A DNA stretch of 40,075 bases, taken from an uncultured Prevotellaceae bacterium. GTDB taxonomy: Bacteria > Bacteroidota > Bacteroidia > Bacteroidales > Muribaculaceae. The notes below the pieces were generated by a model, which saw only the letters and a list, made by a program, of their open reading frames with translations, was not told where the DNA came from and ran no database searches. The stretch lies in contig ONKF01000029.1 of the NCBI GenBank assembly GCA_900318335.1, positions 1 through 40,075 of the forward strand. Direction: 5' to 3'. A program made the translations under genes and the position numbers. Below, piece after piece: positions 25,119-33,728 of this stretch; within the stretch, counting starts at the first letter, position 1; the number at the start of each line of letters is the position of its first letter.

Positions 25119-27362
25119 ATGAAACGTTTTAATTTTTATCTCAGCTTGATGCTCCTGTTGGTGTTCACCGCTGCTTGCAGTGATGAGTTTGACCAGCCGC
25201 CCATGGTGATTCCCACCGCCGAGCACACACCCAACATGACCATCGCTGAATTCAAGGCCAAGTACTGGCAGGATGCGGTCAATTATATTGACACCGTTAA
25301 GGAGGACATCGTCATCCATGGCTGGGTGACCAGTAGCGACGAGAGCGGCAACATCTACAAGTCGCTTTACATCAGTGACGGCACTGCAGGCATTAACATC
25401 TCAATCAACCAGAACAGCCTGTACAACAACTACCGCATCGGTCAGGAAATCGTGATTCCGATGAAGGACTACTTTGTGGGCAAGTACAATGGCCAGCAGC
25501 AGCTGGGCTACCCCGCATGGTATGCCTCTGGCAGCGTGTGGGAAGCCACTTTCCTGCCCCAGGCCATGTGGGAAGAGATGGTAGAGATCAATGGTCTGCC
25601 CAACCTGAGCAAGGTTGATACCGTTGAAGTAAGCATCAGTGACTTCCAGGGCAAGTATGACAGCGAGACCCTGCTCAAGTATCAGGGCAAGCTCGTGCGC
25701 ATCAGCGGTGTTCACTTCACCGAGGCCAATGGCAAGACCACCTATGCCGAGTCCAGCGCTACGACCAACCGCACCGTTGCCGACGAGGATGGCAACCAGC
25801 TTGTTGTGCGTAACAGCAACTATGCCGACTTCCGCGCCGACACGCTCCCCGATGGAACAGTTGACATCGTGGGTCTGCTCAGCTTCTACGCTACCCGCCA
25901 GAACTCCTCTGGTACCTGGCAGTTCTACCTGCGCAGCATCGACGACGTGATCGGTGGCGACGGCAAGGGCACATTGAGCAACCCCTACACGGTAGCCGAG
26001 GCTATTGAAGATCAGAACACTGGCGCTAAGGGCTGGACCGTGGGTTATATCGTGGGTGCTGTGGCTCCCGGTGTGACCACTGTCAGCGGCAATGCCGACA
26101 TCGAGTGGAAGGCTCCCACAACCCTCGACAACACTATCGTGCTGGCCGATGACCCCAATTGCACCGATATCAACAAGTGTGTTATCATCCCGCTGCCCCA
26201 GGGTTCAAAGGCTCGTGAAGACCTTAACCTCAAGGATTTCCCCGCATTGTATAAGAAGCAGATCAAGGTGAAAGGTACTCTTGCCACCTTTATGGGCAAG
26301 CCTGGTATCGTCGATGTTGACGCCTATGAGCGTCCCGACATTCCTGTCCTCTCGATTGAGGAAGGCTTTGATACTGGATTGCCCAGTGGTTGGTTTAACG
26401 TCACCGTATCGGGCGACAAGGCTTGGTATCACACCGTATTTACACAGACCGGTAACGGCTATGCCGCTATGACGGGTTACAAGGGTAACAATCCCCCCTT
26501 CGACGTATGGCTTATCACTCCTTGTCTGGATATCGAGCACGCCGCCAGCAAGGTGCTGAATTTCCGCACCCAGGTCGCTGGCTATGGCAGCACGACGAGC
26601 AAGTTTGAGGTCTATATTCTCGATGCCAAGAATCCTGAAGAGGCTACTGTCAAGGTGAAACTGAATCCCGCTATTGCTACTCCCACTGGAGGATCACCCG
26701 TTTACAGCGATTGGAAGGAATCAGGCGATGTTGACCTGAGCCAGTGGGCCGACGGCTGCTATTACATCGGTTTCCGCTTCTATGCTACCCAGGACGCTAA
26801 TTATGCTACCTGGTGTGTTGACGATGTGACCTTCGGTCTTGCTCCCAAGGTGGCTACCTCGTCCGACTTTGAGACAATGCCTGCCCACACCACTACACTG
26901 GGCAACTACACCTCCAATGCAGGTTGGAAGGCTAACAACTGCACCCTGCTCGAGGGTGGCGCTACCGATGGTAACCCTGTATTCACCTTCATCGGTTATG
27001 CTTTGGGATCCACCTCGGAATATGCCAAGGCACCGACCATGAATGGCGGTACCTCTACAACGGGTACCATCGTGTCGCCCGTGCTGAAGGGTGGTATGAC
27101 CAAGTTGCGTTTCAACTACGGCTCAGCCTATTCGGGCAAGTTGCTTGCCTTCCGTGTTGACGTGAAGCAGAATGGCAACGTGGTCAAGACCTGGACTATC
27201 AATGACACCAATGTGACCCAGAAGCACGCTTACAGCTTCGAGGAGAATTGCTCTATCCAGGGTGATTTCACCATCGAGTTCACCAACCTGTGCCCCTCTA
27301 ATGCAACGGGCAACAAGGATCGTGCTTCCATCTGGAACGTGAACTGGGATTCGGCTGAGTGA
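25119..27362 (+). CDS. DUF5689 surface lipoprotein with choice-of-anchor-like domains
   Basis: 747 residues. The signal peptide ends in a lipobox (LLLVFTAACSDE, Cys20). Domain order by pattern: DUF5689 (about 35-275; AVNYIDTVKEDIVIHGWVTS, SLYISDGTAGINISINQNSL), an OB-like DUF6359-type domain (about 280-405; NPYTVAEAIEDQNTGAKGWT), then a choice-of-anchor J/DUF5017-like lectin fold (about 415-585; GFDTGLPSGWFNV, WLITPCLD, YATWCVDDVTFG), and a C-terminal beta domain of the same kind (600-747). It probably lies on the outer surface, binding ligand for the receptor next to it. DUF5689 proteins are often found beside TonB receptors and nucleases (family knowledge). Confidence 0.85.
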   Translation: MKRFNFYLSLMLLLVFTAACSDEFDQPPMVIPTAEHTPNMTIAEFKAKYWQDAVNYIDTVKEDIVIHGWVTSSDESGNIYKSLYISDGTAGINISINQNSLYNNYRIGQEIVIPMKDYFVGKYNGQQQLGYPAWYASGSVWEATFLPQAMWEEMVEINGLPNLSKVDTVEVSISDFQGKYDSETLLKYQGKLVRISGVHFTEANGKTTYAESSATTNRTVADEDGNQLVVRNSNYADFRADTLPDGTVDIVGLLSFYATRQNSSGTWQFYLRSIDDVIGGDGKGTLSNPYTVAEAIEDQNTGAKGWTVGYIVGAVAPGVTTVSGNADIEWKAPTTLDNTIVLADDPNCTDINKCVIIPLPQGSKAREDLNLKDFPALYKKQIKVKGTLATFMGKPGIVDVDAYERPDIPVLSIEEGFDTGLPSGWFNVTVSGDKAWYHTVFTQTGNGYAAMTGYKGNNPPFDVWLITPCLDIEHAASKVLNFRTQVAGYGSTTSKFEVYILDAKNPEEATVKVKLNPAIATPTGGSPVYSDWKESGDVDLSQWADGCYYIGFRFYATQDANYATWCVDDVTFGLAPKVATSSDFETMPAHTTTLGNYTSNAGWKANNCTLLEGGATDGNPVFTFIGYALGSTSEYAKAPTMNGGTSTTGTIVSPVLKGGMTKLRFNYGSAYSGKLLAFRVDVKQNGNVVKTWTINDTNVTQKHAYSFEENCSIQGDFTIEFTNLCPSNATGNKDRASIWNVNWDSAE

Positions 27363-27448
27363 TTTATAGGATTTGGCTTTAAACTTTAGTAACAGACTTC
27401 ATGTCATAAGGTTAAATTTTAAAGTCGAACATCTAAAATAACACGATT

Positions 27449-28534
27449 ATGAAAAAGTTATTATACATGGCCCTGGCGCTGGTGGCAATGCTGCCGGCGC
27501 TGGCAGTGGCCCAAGAGCAGCAGGACGAGCAGCAGGAGCGCCGTTACACGATGTATGGCGTGATGTTCTACAATCTTGAGAACTTGTTCGACACCATCAA
27601 CAACAATGGTGTCTATGACAAGGAATTCTCGCCCGAGGGCGCCCGCCAGTGGAACGGTACCAAGTATTGGCAGAAACAGCACAACATGGCCTATACCATC
27701 GCCCAGATGGAGGTTAAGGGCTCGCCTGCCGTTGGTCCCGTCATCGTCGGTGTGAGTGAGATTGAAAATATCACTGTATTGCAGGACCTCGTCCGTCAGC
27801 CTGAGCTCAAGGACCGCCATTACCAGATTGTTCACGTTGATGGTCCTGACCGTCGTGGTGTGGACGTTGGACTCCTGTACAACCCGCGCTTCTTCAAGGT
27901 CCTGAATGTGACTACCCAGCGCATCAACAAGTATCTGCCTGACTATCCTGAGTTCCGTACCCGTGACCAGTTGACAGTGACTGGTATGCTTGCTGGCGAG
28001 AAGGTGTCGGTCATGGTCAACCACTGGCCCTCGCGACTGGGTGGTGAGGAGGCTTCGAGCTACCTGCGCGAGGCCGCCGGCCGCATGGCGCGTGAGACGA
28101 TTGACTCGCTGTTGCGCGATGACCCCAACCAGGGCATCATCTTCATGGGCGACTTGAACGACGACCCGCAGAACAAGTCTTGCCGTGAGGCCCTGGGAGC
28201 CAAGAAGGAAATCAAGGACTGCGTGGAGCCGGGTTCGTGCTTCAACCCCTGGTGGAATATCCTGAACAAGGGTATCGGAACCCTGGGTTACAAGGGCAAC
28301 TGGAACCTGTTTGACCAGATCATCTTCACCGAGTACTTCTTGAGGAACTACGACAGCAAGGACAAGCCCACCTTGACCTACTCGCGTGCCGAGGTGCTGA
28401 ACCGCAAGTTCCTGCGCAGCAACGAGGGTGACCGTCAGGGTTATCCCCTGCGCACGTTCTCGGGTGGTGTATTCCTGAACGGTTACAGTGACCACTTCCC
28501 CACGATGATTTATCTGGTGAAGGAAGTCAAGTAG
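27449..28534 (+). CDS. secreted endonuclease/exonuclease/phosphatase (EEP) family enzyme
   Basis: 361 residues with a signal peptide (1-21). All EEP motifs are visible: YNLENLFDT (Asn42, Glu44), VSEIEN, VNHWPSR, GDLNDDP and the terminal SDHFP (Asp-His pair). These bind one or two divalent metals and cleave phosphodiester or phosphate bonds. Together with the receptor and DUF5689 lipoprotein upstream it suggests use of extracellular nucleic acid, phosphodiester or sphingolipid-type substrates; the actual substrate is not decidable here. A two-part terminator region follows. Confidence 0.9.
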   Translation: MKKLLYMALALVAMLPALAVAQEQQDEQQERRYTMYGVMFYNLENLFDTINNNGVYDKEFSPEGARQWNGTKYWQKQHNMAYTIAQMEVKGSPAVGPVIVGVSEIENITVLQDLVRQPELKDRHYQIVHVDGPDRRGVDVGLLYNPRFFKVLNVTTQRINKYLPDYPEFRTRDQLTVTGMLAGEKVSVMVNHWPSRLGGEEASSYLREAAGRMARETIDSLLRDDPNQGIIFMGDLNDDPQNKSCREALGAKKEIKDCVEPGSCFNPWWNILNKGIGTLGYKGNWNLFDQIIFTEYFLRNYDSKDKPTLTYSRAEVLNRKFLRSNEGDRQGYPLRTFSGGVFLNGYSDHFPTMIYLVKEVK

Positions 28535-28540
28535 CCTATA

Positions 28541-28563
28541 GCTGATGGCCATTGGCCATCAGC
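28541..28563. repeat. near-perfect palindrome after the EEP gene
   Basis: GCTGATGGCCA (28541-28551), a single T, then TGGCCATCAGC (28553-28563): 11-bp arms, one central base. Too tight a loop for a good RNA hairpin, so it is possibly a protein-binding dyad. It starts 6 bp after the stop codon. Confidence 0.6.
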
Positions 28564-28574
28564 GATTCTGTAAC

Positions 28575-28621
28575 ACACGTCATGATGTGGCATGGTTTTA
28601 TGCCCTCATGACGTGTTTTTT
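28575..28621 (+). terminator. terminator of the TonB-DUF5689-EEP operon
   Basis: ACACGTCATGA (28575-28585) pairs with TCATGACGTGT (28606-28616) and an inner GGCAT/ATGCC stem adds stability; T run at 28615-28621. Confidence 0.9.
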
Positions 28622-28653
28622 GGTCGAGGGTAAAAGTGTTTTTGTCGATTATA

Positions 28654-28685
28654 TTTGTCGAGGCGGGAATAGTTGAGTATCTTTG
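28654..28685 (+). promoter_or_regulatory. promoter of the LytS/LytTR operon
   Basis: TTTG (28654-28657), 20-bp spacer, TATCTTTG (28678-28685). It lies between the stretch where the frame is open from 28673 and ATG 28715, so the later ATG is the start. Confidence 0.75.
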
Positions 28686-28714
28686 CGATATGTAACCAAA
28701 ACGCAATCCAAGAA

Positions 28715-29782
28715 ATGTCAACCGATATAGAAAAATCAAAATCGCGTTATCTCATTCTGCACCTGTTATGCTGGACGGTACTCATTATTGTGCCGCTGTT
28801 TTTCCATAGCTCCAATGATGACTGGACTGTGGTGTGGAACCGCTATATCAGGTGGCTGGGCAATCCGGTGACCTATTTGATAGTTTTCTACTTGAACTAC
28901 CTGTGGTTGGTTCCGCGTTATCTGCTGAAAAAGAAGGATTGGAAGTCGTTCTTGTTCATCAACTTGATGGTGATTATCGGCGCCATCTTCTTGATGGATG
29001 TGTGGCACTGGTGTGCTGTACAATGGCTTCCGGAAATCAACAACGATCAGCCCAGGAAGCCTTTCTTCAGGTTTCCGCGATATTTCTGGGCTGTCTTGTT
29101 GCTCATCTTGATTATCGCGCTTGCCGTGGCGGTGCGCATGATACAGCGGTGGCATCACATCGAGGAGGCACGCAAGGAGGCCGAGGCCGCCCGTGCCGAG
29201 GCCGAGTTGAGTAATCTGCGCAACCAGTTGAATCCTCACTTCCTGCTCAACACGTTAAACAACATCTATGCCCTCATCGCCTTTGACCAGGACAAGGCTC
29301 AGACCGCGGTGGGAGAGTTGAGCAAGCTCTTGCGCCACGTGCTCTACGAGAATCAGCAGGATTTTGTGCCGCTGTGCAAGGAGGCTGACTTCATGCGCAA
29401 TTATATTGAACTGATGAAAATCCGCTTGACCGATAACGTCAAGATTGAAACTAACATCAATATCCAGCCCAACGATTCCACACCCGTGGCACCCCTCATC
29501 TTCATTTCGCTCATCGAGAATGCCTTCAAACACGGCATTTCGCCGCAAGGCTCGGGCAAAATCAAGGTTGACCTGTCACAGGCCGATGGCAACATCACCT
29601 GTGAGATACACAACACCTGCTATCCCAAGCGCGAGAACGACAAGAGCGGCTCGGGCATCGGGTTGGAGCAGGTGAGCCGCCGACTGGAACTCATGTACCC
29701 CGACCGCTATACCTGGGAGAAGGGCATGACCGACGACGGCAAGGAATATTACTCTAAAATCATCATTAAGAAAGAATCATGA
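28715..29782 (+). CDS. LytS-family sensor histidine kinase
   Basis: 355 residues. Four transmembrane helices (about 12-31, 50-69, 79-97 and 122-143) carry no large sensor domain. A coiled-coil linker (EEARKEAEAARAEAELSNLR) leads to the His_kinase domain with phospho-acceptor His175 (NQLNPHFLLNTLN), the N-box Glu268-Asn269 (IENAFKH) and G-box SGSGIGL (311-317). It phosphorylates the LytTR response regulator encoded next; the genes overlap by 4 bases (ATGA). Membrane stimulus unknown. Confidence 0.93.
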   Translation: MSTDIEKSKSRYLILHLLCWTVLIIVPLFFHSSNDDWTVVWNRYIRWLGNPVTYLIVFYLNYLWLVPRYLLKKKDWKSFLFINLMVIIGAIFLMDVWHWCAVQWLPEINNDQPRKPFFRFPRYFWAVLLLILIIALAVAVRMIQRWHHIEEARKEAEAARAEAELSNLRNQLNPHFLLNTLNNIYALIAFDQDKAQTAVGELSKLLRHVLYENQQDFVPLCKEADFMRNYIELMKIRLTDNVKIETNINIQPNDSTPVAPLIFISLIENAFKHGISPQGSGKIKVDLSQADGNITCEIHNTCYPKRENDKSGSGIGLEQVSRRLELMYPDRYTWEKGMTDDGKEYYSKIIIKKES

Positions 29783-30507
29783 ACATCAAGTGTGCCATTG
29801 TTGACGACGAGCCGCTGGCAGTAGAACTGTTGGCGAGTTACGTGAAAAAGATCCCGTTCCTGGAACTGTGCGGGAAATATAATAACGCCACCGATGCTCT
29901 GCACGGAATCGGCGAGACGCCTGTCGACCTGCTCTTCCTGGATATCCAGATGCCCGAACTCAACGGCTTGGAATTGAGCCGCATGGTGCCCGAGAACACA
30001 CGCATTGTGTTTACCACGGCCTTTGACCAGTATGCCGTCGATGGTTTCCGTGCCAACGCGCTGGATTACTTGTTAAAGCCTATCAGTTATGCCGACTTCA
30101 TGGAAGCCTGCAACAAGGCTCTGCAATGGTTCCAGCTCGTGCAGCAGAGCGAGCAGCAGCCTGCAACATCAGCCCCTGCCGAGGAGGAACCGCGTAGCAT
30201 CTTTGTCAAGAGCGAGTATAAGCTGTTGCAGATCAATCTTGATGACATCCGCTACATCGAGGGTTTGAAGGACTATGTGAAGATTTATACCGAGCAGTCG
30301 CCGCATCCCATCCTGTCGCTGATGAACATGAAGGCCATCGAGCAGATGCTACCCACCTCGCGCTTCATCAGGGTGCACCGCTCGTTTATTGTCCAGAAGA
30401 GTAAGATACGTGAGATTGAGCGCAACCGCATCGTCTTTGGTGATGTCTATATCCCCATCGGCGACAGCTACAAGCAAGCCTTCCAGGACTTTATCAACGC
30501 TAAATGA
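29779..30507 (+). CDS. LytTR-family response regulator
   Basis: 242 residues. Receiver domain 1-120: Asp9-Asp10, phosphorylated Asp55 (LLFLDIQMPELNG), Thr79/Thr80, Lys100 (YLLKPIS). A linker rich in glutamine, alanine and glutamate (120-138) leads to a LytTR DNA-binding domain (140-240; IRYIEGLKDYVKIYT, FIRVHRSFIVQKSKI). It overlaps the kinase gene by ATGA. Target promoters are not evident in the window. No terminator is obvious before 30552. Confidence 0.94.
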   Translation: MNIKCAIVDDEPLAVELLASYVKKIPFLELCGKYNNATDALHGIGETPVDLLFLDIQMPELNGLELSRMVPENTRIVFTTAFDQYAVDGFRANALDYLLKPISYADFMEACNKALQWFQLVQQSEQQPATSAPAEEEPRSIFVKSEYKLLQINLDDIRYIEGLKDYVKIYTEQSPHPILSLMNMKAIEQMLPTSRFIRVHRSFIVQKSKIREIERNRIVFGDVYIPIGDSYKQAFQDFINAK

Positions 30508-30551
30508 CCCCTGGTCATATCACCCTTTTTCAAGAAAAAATCCTTAAAGTG

Positions 30552-30602
30552 TTTGCATAATCAAAAAATTATTACGTAATTTGCATTATTAAAATTTAAT
30601 AA
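30552..30602 (+). promoter_or_regulatory. promoter with overlapping AT-rich palindromes before the AAA ATPase gene
   Basis: TTTG (30552-30555), 20 bp, GTAATTTG (30576-30583, near-consensus -7). A 10-bp perfect palindrome ATTACGTAAT (30571-30580) overlaps the -7 box, and an 8+1+8 inverted repeat TTATTAAA-A-TTTAATAA (30586-30602) covers the predicted start of transcription. Such an arrangement suggests a repressor site; the regulator is unknown. Confidence 0.45.
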
Positions 30603-30620
30603 TTTATTACTGATAATTTT

Positions 30621-31766
30621 ATGGCCAAGAAAAAGGGGATACAACTCAAGAATCCTTTTGTGAATCAGGGCTATGTGAGTCCAGATTACTTCTGTGACCG
30701 CAATCGGGAGACCGAATTGATGCTCAATCACTTCGAGAATGGGCGCAATATTACCTTGATTTCGCCTCGTCGCATCGGTAAAACAGGCCTTATCAAGAAT
30801 CTGTTTTACCTCATCGAGCGCAAGGATAAGAATGCGATTTGCCTCTATATTGATATCTTTGCGACCAAGAATCTGCAGGATTTTACCGAGATGTTTGGCG
30901 CGGCAGTCATCAATGCCCTTGCCAAGAAGGAGAAAACCTTCTTGCAGAAGGCGGCAGCGGTGCTTGGCAGCCTGCGTCCGGTGTTCACCAACGACCCTTT
31001 CACTGGCATGCCCAAGATGTCGATTACCGTAGAGCCTTCGCGCTCGCAGTTGACCATCAGGCAGATCTTTGAACTGATTGCGGGCACACGCCACGAGGTA
31101 TATATCGCCATTGATGAATTCCAGCAGATAGCCAACTATCCCGAGACCGGTACCGAGGCGCTCCTGCGCTCCCACATCCAGTTTGCGGGCGGCGTTCATT
31201 TCATCTTTGCAGGGAGCAAGTACCACCTGATGGCCGAGATGTTCGGCTCTCCCCAGCGTCCCTTCTTCCAGAGTACTGACATGATGGAGTTGGGACCGTT
31301 GGACAAGGAAGTCTATTATCAGTTTGCCAATGCGTTCTTTGAGAAAAAGCGGGGTAGTCTCGACCAAGAGACCTTCAACCAGTTGTATGACCGCTTTGAG
31401 GGCCACACATGGTACATCCAGAGTGTCTTGAACCGCCTGTATGAGAACTGCTTGCATGTGAAATCGATGGATGATGTCAACCGCGAGATTGTCCATCTGG
31501 TCGAGTCTAAGTCTCCCCAATACGAGAGTTTGGCGCAATTCCTGTCATCCAACCAGTTCAACCTGCTCAAGGCCATCGCAAGCGAGGGAATCGTTGACAA
31601 GCCCACGGGGGGCCGCTTCATCCGTCATCACAACCTGGCGTCGGCCAGCGTGGTGCAGTCTTCGTTGAGGGGGTTGCTGGACAAGGAAATCGTCTATCGC
31701 TCTCAGCGCGGTTACATCATCTATGACCGCTTCATGAGCATCTGGCTTAAACGCACCTTTGGTTAA
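30621..31766 (+). CDS. AAA/STAND-type ATP-binding protein
   Basis: 381 residues of the archaeal-ATPase-like (PF01637-type) AAA family common in Bacteroidetes. The Walker A-like P-loop is SPRRIGKT (48-55, Lys54), Walker B is VYIAIDEFQQI (Asp165-Glu166), and FIFAGSKYHLM matches sensor 1. The C-terminal third looks like a winged helix (NLLKAIASEGIVDKPTGG and VVQSSLRGLLDKEIVYRS) with a terminal YDRFMSIWLKR motif. Members have no agreed function; some resemble defence or signalling ATPases. No effector gene sits beside it. Start ATG 30621 follows the promoter above by about 30 bp. Confidence 0.85.
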   Translation: MAKKKGIQLKNPFVNQGYVSPDYFCDRNRETELMLNHFENGRNITLISPRRIGKTGLIKNLFYLIERKDKNAICLYIDIFATKNLQDFTEMFGAAVINALAKKEKTFLQKAAAVLGSLRPVFTNDPFTGMPKMSITVEPSRSQLTIRQIFELIAGTRHEVYIAIDEFQQIANYPETGTEALLRSHIQFAGGVHFIFAGSKYHLMAEMFGSPQRPFFQSTDMMELGPLDKEVYYQFANAFFEKKRGSLDQETFNQLYDRFEGHTWYIQSVLNRLYENCLHVKSMDDVNREIVHLVESKSPQYESLAQFLSSNQFNLLKAIASEGIVDKPTGGRFIRHHNLASASVVQSSLRGLLDKEIVYRSQRGYIIYDRFMSIWLKRTFG

Positions 31767-31857
31767 CCCGGTTACTGGAGGGGTTGGCATGATTATTGTA
31801 CCAGATGCTTCGGATTTTGATGAACAACAGTTTAATAATGATAATTGAGGATTGGAT

Positions 31858-32802
31858 ATGGAATTTCATCTGATTAGAAACGGAAAACAGGAAGGTCCGT
31901 TTTCCGTCGAAGAGTTGTCGCAGCAGGGGATTACCCCCGAGAGCGAAGTGTGGGCGCCCGGCATGGCCGACTGGAAACAGGCTGGCGATGTGCCCGAGCT
32001 GACCGCTGTCCTGCAACGCGCCGAGTTTGAGGCTTCGCAGCAAGCGGCACGTGCTGCCGAGAATCAGCCGGCTATGGGGCAACCCTATGAGCCTGCCGTC
32101 AACCCGGGGCAAGTTCCGCCACAGGTTCCTCCCCGCATGCCCGTGCAGGATGATACCAAGAAGAAGAGTGGTTGCACGCCCTGGCTGATTGCGGGACTGA
32201 TTTTGGCCATCCTGTTCGCCACGATGGTGTTCACTTGTCCTGACCGCTCCGACCATGAGGCGGCTATCCAGGAGGTCACCAAGGCTTGGGTAGGCGATAA
32301 GGTTGACGAGCAGCTGGGTGGCATCACTGGTATCGGCGGCGTCTTTGGCGATCTGATCAATAAGGCGCTCAAGGAACTTACCGGCAAGAGTACCGACAAG
32401 ATCATTTCCTCTTATCTTGACGTCAAGAACTATGTCGTGTGCTCTGTAGGCACTGTCAGCTTAAAAGAGAACGAGAGCAAGATGGTGTCGCTGGGCGTGT
32501 TTGGTCACGTGTTCACCTTCGGCAAGGAGGATATCGAGAAGGCGTGGTCCCAGGCCATGGACGACTATGAGGCCAATCATCACGTTACCCCGCCACCTGC
32601 ACCAGCTCCTGACCCCCAGTATGACGAGAGCGGGGACCCTCAGGACGAGGATGCCGCGTCCGATCCCGGGATGTTGCCCGACAGCGTGATGGGCATTGAG
32701 GTTCCCGAGGGCATGGACTCGATGGTCAATCAGATGGCTAATGAGGCCATCCGCATGGCCAAGGAATGGGCCAAGCAGCAGATCGACAACCTGGGCAAGT
32801 AA
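31858..32802 (+). CDS. GYF_2 domain membrane protein
   Basis: 314 residues from ATG 31858 (an in-frame TTG six bases earlier is less likely). The N-terminus (1-55) is a GYF_2/DUF4339 domain (EFHLIRNGKQEGPFSVEELS, VWAPGMADWKQA). A proline-rich stretch is followed by one transmembrane helix (WLIAGLILAILFATMVFTC). The C-terminal domain NYVVCSVGTVSLKENESKMV, SLGVFGHVFTF resembles DUF4359. An acidic, proline-rich tail ends in an amphipathic helix. Function unknown; possibly a membrane-anchored adaptor. It lies 91 bp after the ATPase gene and may be co-transcribed. Confidence 0.8.
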   Translation: MEFHLIRNGKQEGPFSVEELSQQGITPESEVWAPGMADWKQAGDVPELTAVLQRAEFEASQQAARAAENQPAMGQPYEPAVNPGQVPPQVPPRMPVQDDTKKKSGCTPWLIAGLILAILFATMVFTCPDRSDHEAAIQEVTKAWVGDKVDEQLGGITGIGGVFGDLINKALKELTGKSTDKIISSYLDVKNYVVCSVGTVSLKENESKMVSLGVFGHVFTFGKEDIEKAWSQAMDDYEANHHVTPPPAPAPDPQYDESGDPQDEDAASDPGMLPDSVMGIEVPEGMDSMVNQMANEAIRMAKEWAKQQIDNLGK

Positions 32803-32839
32803 ACCCTCCCGGTCACCGTAACCCATCAGGGGTTGTAAA

Positions 32840-32886
32840 AACAAGGACAACGATGATTCTAAGCGATCATCGTTGTCCTTGTTTTT
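32840..32886. terminator. bidirectional terminator between convergent genes
   Basis: AACAAGGACAACGATGAT (32840-32857) pairs perfectly with ATCATCGTTGTCCTTGTT (32866-32883), with A-rich and T-rich outer ends. It serves both the GYF_2 gene and the convergent zinc-ribbon gene at 32909. Confidence 0.92.
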
Positions 32887-32908
32887 TGCGTTCTTGGAGC
32901 GGGTGTCT

Positions 32909-33574
32909 TTACATCCCGCAGGCTTTCATGAGAATGATGACAAAAAAGATGATGATCAGGTAGGTCCAGCAACCCAAGCGGCGGGGTTGCGGCCTGCCCT
33001 GACTGCTGTTGCCGCCCTGCAAGGTGTCCTGGAGCGGGGTGTAGTCATAGAGCCCGCGGTGAGGGATGAGGATCTTGCGGGGACCACCGTTGTTGTATGG
33101 ACCGACGGCGCCGGCAGCTTCAAGCTGGCGGATGAGTTCGGCAGCGCGCTCATCGCTGATGTGGAAACGGTCGCGCAGCATCATCGGCGTGATGGCCGTG
33201 CAGGTCATGAGAAACTTCAAGGCTTCATGATACAGCGGGTCGCTGTTGGGCAGTGGCGGTGGCAGGACTGTCACATCCTCGGGTGCGGTGTCCACAGCTG
33301 TGCCCGTTGATGAGGGCGAGTCAAAGCTGGCACCACAGTTGGGACAGAAGTGGGCATTGGTATTGGCCTCATGACCGCATTTGGGGCAGTTGATGGTGCG
33401 GGACGGCTCAACGCTGGTGTCCAGGTCGAGGGCCTCGTGGGGAATGTAGGCATAGTCGCCCACAATCTGCAACTGGCACAAGCACTGCGGGCAGATGACC
33501 CGGTACTCACTGTTAATGAGCACCTCGCTGCTCAAGTCCATTTTCTTGCCACATTTGGGACAGGTATATATCAT
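32909..33574 (-). CDS. zinc-ribbon, FtsK-gamma-like winged-helix, membrane-anchored protein
   Basis: 221 residues. Two zinc ribbons: Cys5/Cys8 with Cys28/Cys31 (CPKCGKK, CPQC), and Cys63/Cys66 with Cys77/Cys80 (CPKCGHE, CPNCGAS). A proline-rich linker follows, then a segment at about 123-168 matching the FtsK gamma (KOPS-reading) winged helix: ITPMMLRDRFHISDERAAEL, IRQLEAAGAVGP, PRKIL. A C-terminal transmembrane helix (about 203-217) ends the protein, so the soluble part faces the cytoplasm. There is no FtsK motor. Function unknown; it could read DNA at the membrane (inference). Promoter TATCTTTG at 33595-33602. Confidence 0.82.
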   Translation of the reverse strand: MIYTCPKCGKKMDLSSEVLINSEYRVICPQCLCQLQIVGDYAYIPHEALDLDTSVEPSRTINCPKCGHEANTNAHFCPNCGASFDSPSSTGTAVDTAPEDVTVLPPPLPNSDPLYHEALKFLMTCTAITPMMLRDRFHISDERAAELIRQLEAAGAVGPYNNGGPRKILIPHRGLYDYTPLQDTLQGGNSSQGRPQPRRLGCWTYLIIIFFVIILMKACGM

Positions 33575-33594
33575 AGCGTCGTTATTGTTTAATG

Positions 33595-33602
33595 CAAAGA
33601 TA
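33595..33602 (-). promoter_or_regulatory. -7 element of the zinc-ribbon/FtsK-gamma gene
   Basis: Minus-strand TATCTTTG, a consensus match about 21 bp before the ATG at 33574. Confidence 0.55.
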
Positions 33603-33668
33603 GCTATAAAAGCGGGTTATATCACCCAATTTCTGCAAAAACCGTGCCGTTCGGCTTACCAGATAAAG

Positions 33669-33702
33669 ACGGCAGCCCCGCATAGGTTTGCGGGACTGCC
33701 GT
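33669..33702. terminator. terminator after the DUF2795 remnant
   Basis: ACGGCAGCCCCGCA (33669-33682) pairs with TGCGGGACTGCCGT (33689-33702) with one mismatch and a 6-nt loop. The minus-strand exit is CTTTATCT, weakly U-rich. It lies just downstream of the remnant gene on the minus strand. Confidence 0.7.
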
Positions 33703-33728
33703 TATCGTTTGCTTTCTCTTAATGATGG

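Noticed and set aside
27461-28552. Open frame antisense to the EEP gene
   Set aside because: All EEP motifs are on the plus strand; the antisense translation has no motif and no promoter.
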